Assembly (NCBI RefSeq): GCF_034387475.1
Contig: NZ_JAXCIL010000001.1
Span: forward strand, 1,798,001-1,862,000
DNA: 64,000 nucleotides
Source of the DNA: Pseudomonas sp. Teo4
GTDB lineage: Bacteria; Pseudomonadota; Gammaproteobacteria; Pseudomonadales; Pseudomonadaceae
Reading direction: 5' to 3'
Both the position numbers and the translations under genes were made by a program. This document shows positions 39,540 through 48,798 of this stretch, in pieces; position 1 is the stretch's first letter; the number at the start of each line of letters is the position of its first letter. Under the pieces are notes generated by a model that was not told the DNA's origin, ran no database searches, and was given only the letters and a program-made list of their open reading frames with translations.

Positions 39540-39597
39540 TGCATGCTCCTTGGTTTGCTGTCCCGGTCGACTCTAGAGGCTATGGGTGGGCCATTCT

Positions 39598-39615
39598 TCG
39601 TCTGAACGGACGATG
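39598..39615 (+). promoter_or_regulatory. Shared steroid-regulon motif in the SDR/crotonase divergent promoter
   Basis: TCGTC-N6-GACGATG, the most symmetrical copy; flanking bases extend the inverted repeat (CATTCTTCGTC / GACGATGAATG, one mismatch). It is 61 bp before the crotonase ATG and 58 bp before the SDR ATG on the other strand, so it could serve both. Confidence 0.65.
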
Positions 39616-39676
39616 AATGGGGTAGGCCTGGGGCAACACTGGCGGGTAACCAGCCCTGTCGCCTGCGAGGAATGCC

Positions 39677-40462
39677 ATGCCTGACACCCCTGCTCCACCG
39701 GTTCTGCTCGAACGCCCGCTGCCTGGTGTGGCGTTGCTGCGGCTCAACCGCCCACAGGCCACCAATGCCCTGAGCCTGGAGTTGCAGGCGCTGCTTTCGC
39801 AGTACTTCAGCGAGCTGGCTGCGGACCCTGAAGTGCGCTGCATTCTGCTGACCGGTGGCGACAAGGTGTTCGCCGCTGGCGGCGACATCAGCAGCATGGC
39901 CGACGTGGGCCCGATCGATATCTACCAGCGCCACACCGAGCGGGTGTGGGCGCCGATCCAGCATTGCCCCAAGCCTGTGATCGCCGCCGTGTGCGGCTAT
40001 GCCTATGGCGGGGTTGCGAGCTGGCGATGCTGGCCGACCTGATCGTCGCCGGCCGTGGCGCGCGGTTCTGCCAGCCAGAGATTCGCATCGGCATCATGCC
40101 GGGCATTGGCGGCACCCAGCGGTTAGTGCGGGCGGTGGGCAAGGTCAAGGCCATGCGCATGGCACTGACCGGGCAGCCGATCAGTGCCGAGGAAGCCTGG
40201 GTGGCGGGGTTGGTCAGCGACCTGGTGGAGGATGACCAGGTGCAGGCCCATGCGCTGGAGTTGGCGCGGGTAATCGCAGCGATGCCGGCGCTGGCGGCGG
40301 AGCAGATCAAGGGAGGTGATTCTGGCGGGGATGGATGCGCCGTTGGAGACGGGGTTGGCGTTGGAGCGCAAGGCCAATGCGTTGTTGTTTGCTTCACGGG
40401 ATCAGAAGGAAGGGATGCAGGCGTTTATCGAGAAGCGGGCGGCGCGGTTTGAGGGGTGGTGA
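39677..40462 (+). CDS. Enoyl-CoA hydratase/crotonase family protein (two frameshifts)
   Basis: Crotonase fold: 'VALLRLNRPQATNALSLELQ', 'LTGGDKVFAAGGDISSMAD' (first oxyanion loop), 'CGYAYGGGCELAMLADLIVA' after one G is restored in a G4 run near 40014, and 'FCQPEIRIGIMPGIGGTQRL' with the catalytic Glu region. A second shift near 40312-40316 (an extra G) leads to 'GLALERKANALLFASRDQKE' and the normal end at 40462, about 261 residues. It hydrates an enoyl-CoA; a steroid side-chain or HIP-ring intermediate is inferred from the shared motif 61 bp upstream. Confidence 0.8.
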
Positions 40463-40920
40463 TGGGTATGGTTTGCGGGTTGGGGCGGGTGTGGGATCGA
40501 GTGGCGTAGGTCGTAAGAGTTGCAGTGGCTATGAGATCGAGCGCCGCCCGCGCGGCGCATCGCAGGCTTCGCCAGCTCCCACATCTGTTTCGGGCCAATA
40601 ACGCCTGTTACAGGCGCGCTCGATCCCTTGTTTGTTCGACGCGATATCGAGCCATGCGCCAAAAGGGGGCGCGCGCGAATTTCACAGGAATAATTGGCCC
40701 GAAACAGATGTGGGAGCTGGCGAAGCCTGCGATGCGCCGCGCGGGCGGCGCTCGATTTCATAGCCACTGCATCTCCCCCGTCATGCACCCGGCCGCCATC
40801 ACTCAATCATTTCAGATATTTCCTACGCCCCAAGACTGGTTTTGCCGAATCCCAGGAAATACCCTACGCGCTCTGTCGACACGCGTCTGATTGTCCCGGG
40901 AAACCCCACCCTCTAGGCTC
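40463..40920. repeat. Long palindromic element, copy C (core 40522-40770)
   Basis: No gene. The palindrome runs from GCAGTGGCTATGAGATCGAG to CTCGATTTCATAGCCACTGC. It carries the CAGGCTTCGCCAGCTCCCAC middle module, like copy B, but its centre is inverted relative to copies A, B and D (CGACGCGATATCGAGCC). It is preceded by GGCGTAGGTCGTAAGAG, related to the flank of copy B. The remaining 150 bases hold nothing I recognise. Confidence 0.8.
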
Positions 40921-41115
40921 TCCGGGTCGCTGAAGGTTCAGCGACCGGGGTGTGGAAACCTTGGCAACACATATGGTTATTGTCGTCATGACAGCTGTGC
41001 ACGGGAGGCTCTTGAGCCTACCGGGTTCGCCATATGCCTGGTTTTCCACCCGTGTACAGCTGTCGCCCCAATGTGTGGAAACTGAGGGGTTGCACATGAC
41101 CCATATGGTGCCGAT
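40921..41115 (+). ncRNA. Structured leader upstream of the DUF6124-DUF3077 pair
   Basis: Several nested stems are visible. GGTCGCTGA/TCAGCGACC forms a tight hairpin at about 40925-40947. GACAGCTGTGCACGGG (40990-41005) pairs with CCCGTGTACAGCTGTC (41049-41064), with one G-U-compatible mismatch. Inside it AGGCTC-TT-GAGCCT (41006-41019) forms a second hairpin. TGTGGAAAC occurs twice (about 40950 and 41073). A short open frame across this stretch looks like a by-product. It ends just before the first gene, so a cis-acting RNA or long operator is likely; its type is unknown. Confidence 0.5.
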
Positions 41116-41396
41116 ATGAAAAAATCGTTCCCGACCCACCCCACTCCTTCGACCTCCCCTCCGACAAAACCCTCACCAGCGCCATCAGCGAGCGCATCGT
41201 GCCCATAGACCACGTGGTGGCGAACGTCACCCACTACCTGATGCTGGCGTACAACCACTGCCACCTTGCCCTCAACCACATCGAGCAGGACGAAACACGG
41301 GAGTTGCTGGTGAACGGTCTGCGCTCGATGCAGATCGCCTGGGGACAGGCGGATGCGTTGTCTCTGGCGCTGGAACGTTCGACCAGCCTGCACTGA
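41116..41396 (+). CDS. DUF6124 family small protein (one frameshift)
   Basis: As read, the frame closes early. With one A added to the A run after the ATG it becomes a 93-residue protein starting 'MKKIVPDPPHSFDLPSDKT' and containing 'VANVTHYLMLAYNHCHLALNH'. That start and a short helical body are the pattern of DUF6124 proteins, common in Pseudomonas and of unknown function. It is followed after 19 bp by a DUF3077 protein, its frequent neighbour. Confidence 0.7.
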
Positions 41397-41415
41397 GGCA
41401 AGGGGGATTGAAACC

Positions 41416-41681
41416 GTGGAACCCGACGACAACACGCCCACAACCGTTGGCAAGACTTACTTCTACCAAGGCGAAAACCAGCAGCAGCCGTTGTTCCTCA
41501 TCGCACCGGGCATCCCTTGCCAACATGCGCGGGAACAGGCCTCGAGCTGATGGGCTATGTGCGGGACATGACGCTCACCGGGTTGATGGAGGAGGATCAG
41601 CAATTGATCTGGGCTTCGCATTATCTGAGTGCCCTGGCCAAGGCACTGCTGGATGATGCTGAGCTGGGCATGATGCGCTGA
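41416..41681 (+). CDS. DUF3077 family small protein (one frameshift)
   Basis: GTG 41416 follows AGGGGG. The reading 'VGKTYFYQGENQQQPLFLIA', then 'GIPCQHAREQASELMGYVRD' (one G restored near 41549) and 'QQLIWASHYLSALAKALLDDA', is typical of DUF3077, small alpha-helical Pseudomonas proteins without known function. Repaired length 88 residues. Forms a two-gene unit with the DUF6124 gene. Confidence 0.7.
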
Positions 41682-41989
41682 CTGCCGAGTCCAGGCCAAG
41701 CACGGTCGTTGTGGGAGCCGGCTTGCCGGCGATGCAGGCAACGCGGTGTCTGGCACCGGCAAGCCGGCTCTCATCAAACTACAGCTATCTCATTGATTTG
41801 GCGAGGGATCCGTGGGAGCTGGCGCAGCCTGCGATCGAGGGCGTAGCCCTCGCATGATCACGAATTAGGGCTGCTACGCGGCCATCGCAGGCTGCGCCAG
41901 CTCCCACGGGTTTGATGCGCGACAGCGCAGCCCGGCAGGGCTGGGTGATCTCCCACAGGGCCCAAGCCAGTCTGCAGAACTGTCGGACA
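41682..41989. repeat. Intergenic region with two REP-type palindromes
   Basis: No gene. One REP pair spans 41711-41774 (GTGGGAGCCGGCTTGCCGG / CCGGCAAGCCGGCT). A second, longer one spans 41810-41909 (CGTGGGAGCTGGCGCAGCC / GGCTGCGCCAGCTCCCACG). They separate the convergent DUF3077 gene and the acyl-CoA ligase. Confidence 0.7.
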
Positions 41990-43660
41990 TCACCCTAACG
42001 CCAATTCCTCGACACTGATCTCACGCATCCTGAACTTCTGCACCTTGCCGGTCACCGTCATCGGAAACTCATCGACGAAGCGGAAGTACCTGGGCACCTT
42101 GAAATGCGCGATGCGCGCCTTCGCCCACTCACGCAGTTCATCTTCGGTGGCGACATGCCCCGGATGCAATCGCACCCAGGCAACGATCTCTTCACCGTAC
42201 TTCTTGCACGGAACGCCAATGACCTGCACGTCGGCCACCGCTGGGTGAGTGAAGAAGAACTCCTCCAGCTCGCGTGGGTAAATGTTCTCGCCGCCGCGAA
42301 TGATCATGTCCTTGCTGCGCCCGACTATCCGCACATAGCCCTGCTCGTCCATCACCGCCAGGTCGCCGGTATGCATCCAACCCTCGGCGTCGATGCTCTC
42401 GGCAGTAGCCTTGGGGTTGTCCAGTAGCCCAGCATCACGCTGTAGCCGCGGGTGCACAGCTCGCCAATCTCTCCACGGGGCAGCGTGTTGCCATCGGCAT
42501 CGATGACTTTGTTTTCCAGCCGCGGCTGGGTGCGGCCGACACTGGTCACCCGCCGTTCCAGGTCGTCGTTGGCGCCGGTCTGCAGCGAAACCGGGCTGGT
42601 CTCGGTCATGCCATAGGCGATCTGCACTTCGGCCATGTGCATTTCGTCGATCACCCGGCGCATCACTTCGATCGGCAAGTGGCACCGGCCATGATGCCGG
42701 TGCGCAGGCTCGACAGGTCGAACTCGCCGCGTTGCGGGTGGTCTAGTTCGGCGATGAACATGGTCGGCACGCCATACAACGCGGTGGCCTTTTCCTCTGC
42801 CACGGCGCGCAACGTGGCCAGCGGGTCGAAGGCGTCGTTGGGGTAGATCAGGGTGCTGCCATGGGTCATGCAGCCGAGGTTGGCCATGACCATGCCGAAG
42901 CAGTGATACAGCGGCACGGGTACCACCAGCCGGTCATGCTCGGTCAGGCCCAGGCTTTCGCCAACCATGAAACCGTTGTTGAGGATGTTGCTGTGGCTGA
43001 GCGTGGCACCCTTGGGGAAACCGGTGGTGCCAGAGGTGTACTGGATGTTGATGGGGTCGTTGCAGTGCAATTGTGCCTGGCGCTCGGCCAAGGCTTCGCG
43101 GCTGATGGCTTCGGCGCGGGTTTGCAGCTCGTGCCAGGCCAGGAAACCTGCGGGTGGCGACGCCGCCAGGCTCACCACACCGCGCAGGTCGGGGAAGCGT
43201 TCGCAGATCAGCGCTCCGGGCTGCCCACTGGCAAGGCCAGGAATCAGGCCCTGCAGCATGGCGTGGTAGTCGGAGGTCTTGAAGGCATCCGCGCAGATCA
43301 CCCAGCGGCAGCCGGACTGGCCGAGGGCGTAATCCAGCTCACTGGAGCGATAGGCCGGGTTGATGTTCACCAGAATGGCGCCGACCTTGGCGCTGGCAAA
43401 CTGGGTGATGCACCACTCGGCGCAGTTGGGTGCCCAGATTCCCAGGCGGTCGCCGGGTTGCACGCCCAGGGCCATCAGTGCGCGGGCGTGGCGGTCGACG
43501 GCTTCGGCCAGCTGCTGCCAGGTGTAGCGCAAGGCCTGGTGACGGACGATCAGGGCGTCACGCTCGGGAAGCGGGCGACGGTGGCGTCGAAGGCGTCGCC
43601 GATGCACTGGTCGAGCAGGGCCTTGGCCTGGTCGCCCTGGGAATAGCTTGGCTGGGTCAT
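41990..43660 (-). CDS. AMP-binding fatty acyl-CoA ligase (three frameshifts)
   Basis: ANL enzyme with '[20 protein letters not shown]' (ATP loop), '[20 protein letters not shown]', '[20 protein letters not shown]', '[20 protein letters not shown]', '[17 protein letters not shown]' and the terminal '[13 protein letters not shown]'. Breaks near 43580, 42680 and 42420 each fit one lost base; repaired length 557. The family covers medium/long-chain fatty-acid ligases and AtoS-like enzymes. It has no steroid motif upstream and is bounded by REP palindromes, so it probably does not belong to the steroid regulon. Confidence 0.8.
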
Positions 43661-43695
43661 GGGTGCGCTCTTGTTGTTTTTGTATTGCTTTCACT

Positions 43696-43787
43696 GGCCC
43701 TATCGCCGGCAAGCCGGCTCCCACAGGTAAAGCAAGGTTCAAGGCCTGTGCAATTCCTGTGGGAGCCGGCTTGCCGGCGATAGGGCC
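43696..43787. repeat. REP palindrome pair between the acyl-CoA ligase and qhpB
   Basis: GGCCCTATCGCCGGCAAGCC is repeated inverted as GGCTTGCCGGCGATAGGGCC around CTCCCACAGG...CCTGTGGGAG. This is the classic Pseudomonas BIME-type layout, placed just after the qhpB stop (43797). Confidence 0.75.
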
Positions 43788-43796
43788 GACACTGCA

Positions 43797-44918
43797 CTAA
43801 CGAACGAACACCTGCGGCGTGGTGGTGGACATGTCGCCACCTGGCAGCTTGATGTTCTTCACCTTCGTCAGCGTTTTGGGGTCGAACACCGCCAGGTCAT
43901 TGAAGGTGCCGCCCAGGTACAGCTTGTCGCCCGCCTTGTCGAAGGTCACACAGTAGTAAGTGTGGTCCAGATTCGCCGCCTTGATCAGCTTGCGTTGCTT
44001 GATGTCGTACTTGGCCAGACGGTTGAGCACGCCGTACATCTGGTTCGGGTCCTTCGGCGAGCGCAGGCCGGTGAAGTACAGTTCGGTCAGGTCGGCGAAC
44101 TCCTGGGTATGGGTCTTGCCGGTCTTCAGGTCGACGCTCAGGTAGCCATACAGCAGCTCTGCGGTATTGGGGTCCTGCTTTTCGTCCTTGAACTTGGCGA
44201 TGGTGTAGAGCATCGAGAACTCATGCCGGGCGCTCTGGTGCGGCCAGAAGTACAGCACGTCCGGGGCGCTGTAGCCTTTGCGGTTCCAGTTGCGCAGCGG
44301 CAATGCCACTTCGTACTTGCCGGTGTTCACATCCATCTTGTAGATGTCCGGCCCGGCCACGAACAGGCTGCCATCGTCGGCGGCGCGCATCAGGTAGACC
44401 TGGCGCGGCATCGGGAAGGTGCGCGCCGGTTTGGCGTTCAGGCCATCAGCGGTACGGAACACCTCCAGGCGCGGTGGCTTGACCACATAGTGGTCGTTCA
44501 GGCGCTGGGTCGGGTTGACCGTGGCGTACACCTCTTTGCCGTCCGGGCTGATGGCGAACGAGTACATCGACTTGCCGACTTCGCCTGGCACGCTGGACAG
44601 GTTGGCGTGGAACGTGGTCTTGCAGGTGTCCAGGTCGATGCCGTAGATGTCGGCGTAATGGTTGTTGAGCACATAGGCGGTGCGGTTGTCCGGCGCCATC
44701 ATCGCGGTGCCGGGGCCGAACGAGTCGGGCATGCGGCAGCTCTTGTAGAGCGTGTCGCTGGCCACGTCCACCACGTGCAGGTTGTTCGGGTAGTTGGTGG
44801 CGATCAGGTATTCGTGGCCGGCCTTCAGGGCCGGGCCGGTATCATCGGCCTGTACTGACCAGGCGCCAGCCGTGGCGGCGACGGTGAGCGCGAGTTGCGC
44901 GCAGAGTCCAGCTTTCAT
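43797..44918 (-). CDS. qhpB: Quinohemoprotein amine dehydrogenase, beta subunit
   Basis: An intact 373-residue periplasmic seven-bladed beta-propeller: 'LIATNYPNNLHVVDVASDT', 'SFGPGTAMMAPDNRTAYVLN', 'YSFAISPDGKEVYATVNPTQ', 'YYCVTFDKAGDKLYLGGTF', 'VKNIKLPGGDMSTTTPQVFV'. These match the QHNDH beta subunit, which packs against the CTQ-carrying gamma subunit. The ATG at 44918 follows AAGGGG, and a signal peptide ends near 'GAWSVQA'. Last gene of the qhpA-D-C-B operon. Confidence 0.92.
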   Translation of the reverse strand: MKAGLCAQLALTVAATAGAWSVQADDTGPALKAGHEYLIATNYPNNLHVVDVASDTLYKSCRMPDSFGPGTAMMAPDNRTAYVLNNHYADIYGIDLDTCKTTFHANLSSVPGEVGKSMYSFAISPDGKEVYATVNPTQRLNDHYVVKPPRLEVFRTADGLNAKPARTFPMPRQVYLMRAADDGSLFVAGPDIYKMDVNTGKYEVALPLRNWNRKGYSAPDVLYFWPHQSARHEFSMLYTIAKFKDEKQDPNTAELLYGYLSVDLKTGKTHTQEFADLTELYFTGLRSPKDPNQMYGVLNRLAKYDIKQRKLIKAANLDHTYYCVTFDKAGDKLYLGGTFNDLAVFDPKTLTKVKNIKLPGGDMSTTTPQVFVR

Positions 44919-44950
44919 GCGGTTTCCCCTTGTCATTCTTGTTGGGCCGG

Positions 44951-45274
44951 TCACTTGTCTTTAGGGAACACGGTGCCGAGGTTGCGCCAGTCTTCCTGGG
45001 AGTTGGTCGCCTGGGCGTTCCAGTCCTGGTAGGTGCTCATCATGTCCGGCACCTGGGCCGGCCACCAGCAAGGGTCGGAGCAGCCGTACAGGTCGGCCTC
45101 CATTGGCTGGCACAGCGAACTCACGCCGCCAAAGGCGTCCACTTCCCAACCCGGGTCGGTGGTGGCGGTGCAGCCGGCCACCGCGCTCATGGCCATGACT
45201 TCTTCGACGCGGTCTTCGGCGGCGGCCTGCTCAAGAATCCGTGCCTTGTTGTTCAGGGGCTTCAAATGCTTCAT
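44951..45274 (-). CDS. qhpC: Quinohemoprotein amine dehydrogenase, gamma subunit (CTQ precursor)
   Basis: An intact 107-residue protein, the catalytic subunit. It carries '[20 protein letters not shown]', '[20 protein letters not shown]' and further Asp/Glu-Cys pairs. In mature QHNDH, Cys residues are joined to Asp/Glu by thioethers and to Trp to form cysteine tryptophylquinone (CTQ). There is no Sec signal peptide; the N-terminal '[17 protein letters not shown]' leader is removed after modification, as known for this family. GGAAGG precedes the ATG. As read, the frame is open backwards into qhpD; that is caused by a frameshift, not a true fusion. Confidence 0.92.
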   Translation of the reverse strand: MKHLKPLNNKARILEQAAAEDRVEEVMAMSAVAGCTATTDPGWEVDAFGGVSSLCQPMEADLYGCSDPCWWPAQVPDMMSTYQDWNAQATNSQEDWRNLGTVFPKDK

Positions 45275-45275
45275 G

Positions 45276-46704
45276 TCAGTGCGCCTTCCGCGGGTGATGT
45301 AGCGGTCGATGAAGGCCGGGTTGACGGCCATGATGCGGCTGTAGACCTCGATACCGAAGTCGACCCAATCGCGCATCAGCTCGCAGTAGTGGTAGGTTGG
45401 GTGCTGCGGGTCGCCGTAGCGGGCATAGCTTTCGTGGTAGCAGCCACCGGAGCACAGGTTGCGGATACGGCAGCTTTCGCAGCCGGTGTTGCTGCGGTCC
45501 AGGCGCTGGGACAGGAAGTCGTTGAGCTGCGCCTGTTTCACGCCCTGGTGCACATTGCCGAAGGTCGGCAGGTTGGAGCCGGTGAAACGGTGGCACAGGT
45601 TTAGCTCGCCTTTGTGGTCCACCGCCAGCATCTTCAGCCCGGCACCGCATGGCAGGGCCTTCTTGTGGCCCTCGTGGATGTCGGTGATCAGCTGGTGCAG
45701 GTTGGAGAAGCCGATGTTGCGGTGCTCCAGCGCCGCCTCCAGGTAGCGCCGACCCAAGGCTTTCATGTTGGCGAACACCTGCACCAGCTCTTCGCTGGTG
45801 AGGTTGAAATCGGCCATGTCGCCAGAGGTGACCGGGGCAAAGCCCACTTCAGCGAAGCCCAGTTCGTTGAACAGGTGATTCCAGATGGTTTCGACGTCGG
45901 TGATGCCGCGGGTAAGGGTCACCCGCGCGCCCACCGGGCGGCTGTTGTAACGCGACAGCAGCATGTCGGACTTGCGCCGCACCACGTCGTAGGTGCCCTG
46001 CCCGCCCACGGTGATGCGGTTGCGGTCGTGCACGGTCTTCGGCCCGTCGATGCTCACCGACAAGCCGAAGCGGTGGGCGTTGAGCCAGTCGACGATCTCT
46101 TCGGTGAGCAAGGTGGCATTGGTGGTCATGATGAACTCCACCTGCTTGCCTGCTTCGGCGAAGCGACGCTCGCAGTAGGCCACCATATGCTCGATCAACG
46201 GCCGGTTGGACAGCGGCTCGCCACCGAAGAACACCACGCTGTAGCGTTCTTCGTTGGGCGATTCCTTGAGCAGCATCTCCACCGACGCTTCGGCGGTGGC
46301 CGTGCTCATCTTCTTGCCGGCCGACGGCTTGTCCAGGTCTTCCTTGTAGCAATAGGTGCAGCTGAGGTTGCAACCGGTGTTGACGTTCAACACCACGGTG
46401 TTGAGTGCCGTACGCTCGACCTGCTTGAGGGCGATCTCCGGGGTCAGCGGCGAGCCGTCGCTGACCACTTCGAGGGCGATCAGCTCGCGCAGGGTTTCCT
46501 CGATGTCCTGCCCGGCGAACTGCTGGCCAAGGCGCTGCATCAGCTCCTCGGCCGAGCAGCCTTGCTGGCGCAGGGCGTCGATGATGCCGCCGGTGACTGC
46601 GTCGGCGGCGAACAGCGAACTGCTTGGAATGTGAAACAACATGCGGTCGGCATCGACCGCACTTCGTGCAGGTTGCGTTCGACCAGGTTCAGTAGTGCGC
46701 CCAT
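45276..46704 (-). CDS. qhpD: Radical SAM maturase QhpD (thioether formation in QHNDH gamma subunit; two frameshifts)
   Basis: SPASM-type radical SAM enzyme. The SAM cluster motif CxxxCxxC is seen in '[17 protein letters not shown]', with '[15 protein letters not shown]' next. C-terminal auxiliary-cluster cysteines lie in '[20 protein letters not shown]'. QhpD builds the intrapeptidyl Cys-to-Asp/Glu thioethers of QhpC. One G is missing near 46652 (joins the [12 protein letters not shown] start to [11 protein letters not shown]) and one near 45290. With the second restored the gene ends '...RGKAH' with TGA at 45276, two bases before the qhpC ATG. Repaired length 476; GGGAGG precedes ATG 46704. 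Confidence 0.9.
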
Positions 46705-46753
46705 GGCGACCTCCCGATAATCGATTCGTTGGAAAACGCGTCAGCCACACGCC

Positions 46754-48316
46754 TTACGGCAAGGGCGGGTTGTTCCAACGTTGGACGGTGACGATCAGAT
46801 GGCCTTCGCCCTGCTTGCCGCCGTCTTCGAGCTCGGCGATGACTTTCAGGTTGCCGGCGTTGTTGGTCATCATCTTGCGCTCAGGGTTGGGGCCCGCGCC
46901 GGCCGGCATGAACACACCGTCAGGCTGCATGTTGCCGGCGAACTTCACGTCCTCGTCCTCGATGGCCCGCTCGTTGAACGGCTCGACCTTCCATTTGGCC
47001 GGCAGGTAGCCGATACGCAGCGGCTGGCCGCTGGCGTCCTTGCCCCAGGCCTCGGCCTCGAAACGGCCCTGCACCTTGGGCACCGACGCGCCGTTCTCGC
47101 CGATACGGGCGATGGAGAATGCCGGCACCACCTTGACCTCATCGACCTTGTCGTAGACCGCAAGGTTGACGCCCTTGAGCGCACCCACCGCCACTTCGCG
47201 CTGGCCAGGCTTGGCATCTGCCGCGGCGCGGGCCTTGACCCGCACCAGGGTCGGGGTCGACTCCAGCACCTCGGTCACCTGCACGCCGGCACCGAGGTCG
47301 GGCTTGCCATCCAGACCGCTGCCCACCAGAGTGATTTCCTGTTCCGCACCTGCCTTGATGAAGGCCGGTTGCACTGCCAGCAGGCGCGCCTTGCCCTCCT
47401 TCACCGCGCTGAAGTCCAGGCCACGCTCATCGTGCTCGGCTTCGAACATGCGGCCTTTCATCTCGCCATCGAGGGCGGCGAACACCTGGCGCAGGTTGCT
47501 GTCGCCGACCTTGACGTTGCCGCGCCACTCGTAGCCGTTGTAGAGCATCGCCGAGCCGCTGCCATTGAACGGCGTGCCATCGGCGTAGGTGCCCTTGACC
47601 TCGACCTTGAAGGTGTCGCCCTGGTCGGCGGTGACGCTCATCACCCCGCGTACATCGCCCTTGGCCAGCATGTGCCCGCTGAACGCCCACTGCCCCGGCG
47701 CGCGTCCGCTTTTGGCTTGGCTTTCTCCCAGGCCGCCCACTCAGGGCTGTCCAGCGGGAAGCGCTTGGCCAGGTCAGGCACCACTTGCTTGAGGGCGATT
47801 TCCAGCCAGTCGCGGTCACGGGCCTGGGCCTGGTATTCGAGGACGGCCACTGGCCGAGGTGGAAGTTGATCAAGTGTTCCCATTCCTGGGCGGGGCGGCG
47901 CTGCAAGGCGACCCGGGCGCCGGAGTGGCAGCGGCCGCAGGTCTGGCTGAGCTGCTCGTCGAAGTGCTCGACGGTGTTAAGGCGGCGCTCCATGGCGTAG
48001 CGCACGCCATCGGTTTCGCTGGGCGCCAGGCCCTGCTTGTCGGCCAGGTACTTGACCAGCGTGCGACGGTCGTCGTCGCTGATCTGCAGGCCGTGCATGA
48101 CCTGCATGCGGGCGATACTCATCAGCCAGCCTTCCGGCGTCTTGCGCTGGTGGCTGATACGGCTGTAGGTATCGTTGCCTTCGGGGATATGGCACCCCAT
48201 GCACTTGTTCTGCAACAGGCTCGGCCCTGCTCGGCCGCCATGGCCTGGGTGCTCAGCAGTGCGGCGGCAACCAGTGCCAGTTTCCCCGCATGCCGCCGGA
48301 GTCGAGTCGTCTTCAA
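46754..48316 (-). CDS. qhpA: Quinohemoprotein amine dehydrogenase, alpha subunit, dihaem cytochrome c (three frameshifts)
   Basis: Periplasmic subunit with two c-type haem motifs, 'CMGCH' and 'CGRCH', in the N-terminal domain, followed by beta/Ig-like domains ('EITLVGSGLDGKPDLGAG', 'GNMQPDGVFMPAGAGPNPE', ending 'LIVTVQRWNNPPLP'). It passes electrons from CTQ to a soluble acceptor. Breaks near 48230, 47850 and 47708 each fit one lost base; repaired length 521. The start is read as TTG 48316, with GGAGG seven bases before it and a signal peptide ending 'STQAMAAEQG'. First gene of the operon, divergent from the aldehyde dehydrogenase. Confidence 0.9.
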
Positions 48317-48505
48317 GGTCAGACCTCCACGGTGTTGTTCTTATGGTTTTCGCACGCTTTGGTACAACAGGTGTGCATGTGACAGTTGCGATACAGAAAC
48401 TGTGCCAGGTGGCGCAAAAGCGTTCTATTTCAGCCTTTTAGCTCGTTTGGACGACAGGATCGACCCGCTACCCGGGGAGTCGGAACGTGCCATTTCGCGA
48501 CAGGG

Positions 48506-48522
48506 TGTTTCATGTTGAGACA
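48506..48522. promoter_or_regulatory. Candidate activator-binding palindrome of the amine regulon
   Basis: TGTTTCA-TGT-TGAGACA, a 17-bp inverted repeat with one mismatch, about 220 bp upstream of the sigma-54 promoter. Further half-sites (TGTTTCA 48630-48636, CGTCTCA 48641-48647 and 48651-48657) lie about 90-110 bp upstream. TGTYTCA-type repeats fit enhancer sites of AcoR-like regulators, one of which is encoded at 56912. Confidence 0.45.
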
Positions 48523-48743
48523 GGGGCCTGTTGCACAGGCCATCGCCGGCAAGCCAGCTCCCACAGGTATCGAGATCTGCGTGGTCCATGTGGGAGCCGG
48601 CTTGCCGGCGATGGGGCCGGCAAAGCCACTGTTTCACAACCGTCTCACAGCGTCTCAATGTGCAACAGCGCGGCACTGCAACCCTCTCCTTGCAACACAG
48701 CAAACCCCAGACATTTCAGGCCTTTGCATGTTATGCGCCTCTT

Positions 48744-48758
48744 TGGCACGGCCATTGC
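48744..48758 (+). promoter_or_regulatory. Sigma-54 (-24/-12) promoter of the aldehyde dehydrogenase gene
   Basis: TGGCACG-GCCA-TTGC matches the sigma-54 consensus exactly, 40 bp before the ATG at 48799. Confidence 0.8.
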
Positions 48759-48798
48759 GCCAGTGCCCGTCACATCCAATGACAAGAGGCACCGCCCC

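Larger units (their letters stand above)
48317..48798. other. Divergent control region between qhpA and the aldehyde dehydrogenase
   Basis: No gene. It holds a REP pair (48537-48617), TGTYTCA-type half-sites (48506-48522 and 48630-48657) and a sigma-54 promoter facing right (48744-48758). For qhpA only a degenerate -24/-12-like sequence is seen (about 48392-48407 on the minus strand). Confidence 0.6.

Noticed and set aside
40891..41085. A 64-codon frame in the leader of the DUF6124 gene
   Set aside because: It coincides with the stems of the structured leader and has no ribosome site; the RNA structure explains the sequence better.
44951..46750. A single long gene covering radical SAM enzyme plus CTQ subunit
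   Set aside because: The fusion depends on one missing G; with it restored there is a stop and a separate start with its own ribosome site.
48392..48407. A sigma-54 promoter for qhpA on the minus strand
   Set aside because: TGGCACA is followed at the right distance by CTGTA, which lacks the essential GC of the -12 element, so it is too weak to list.
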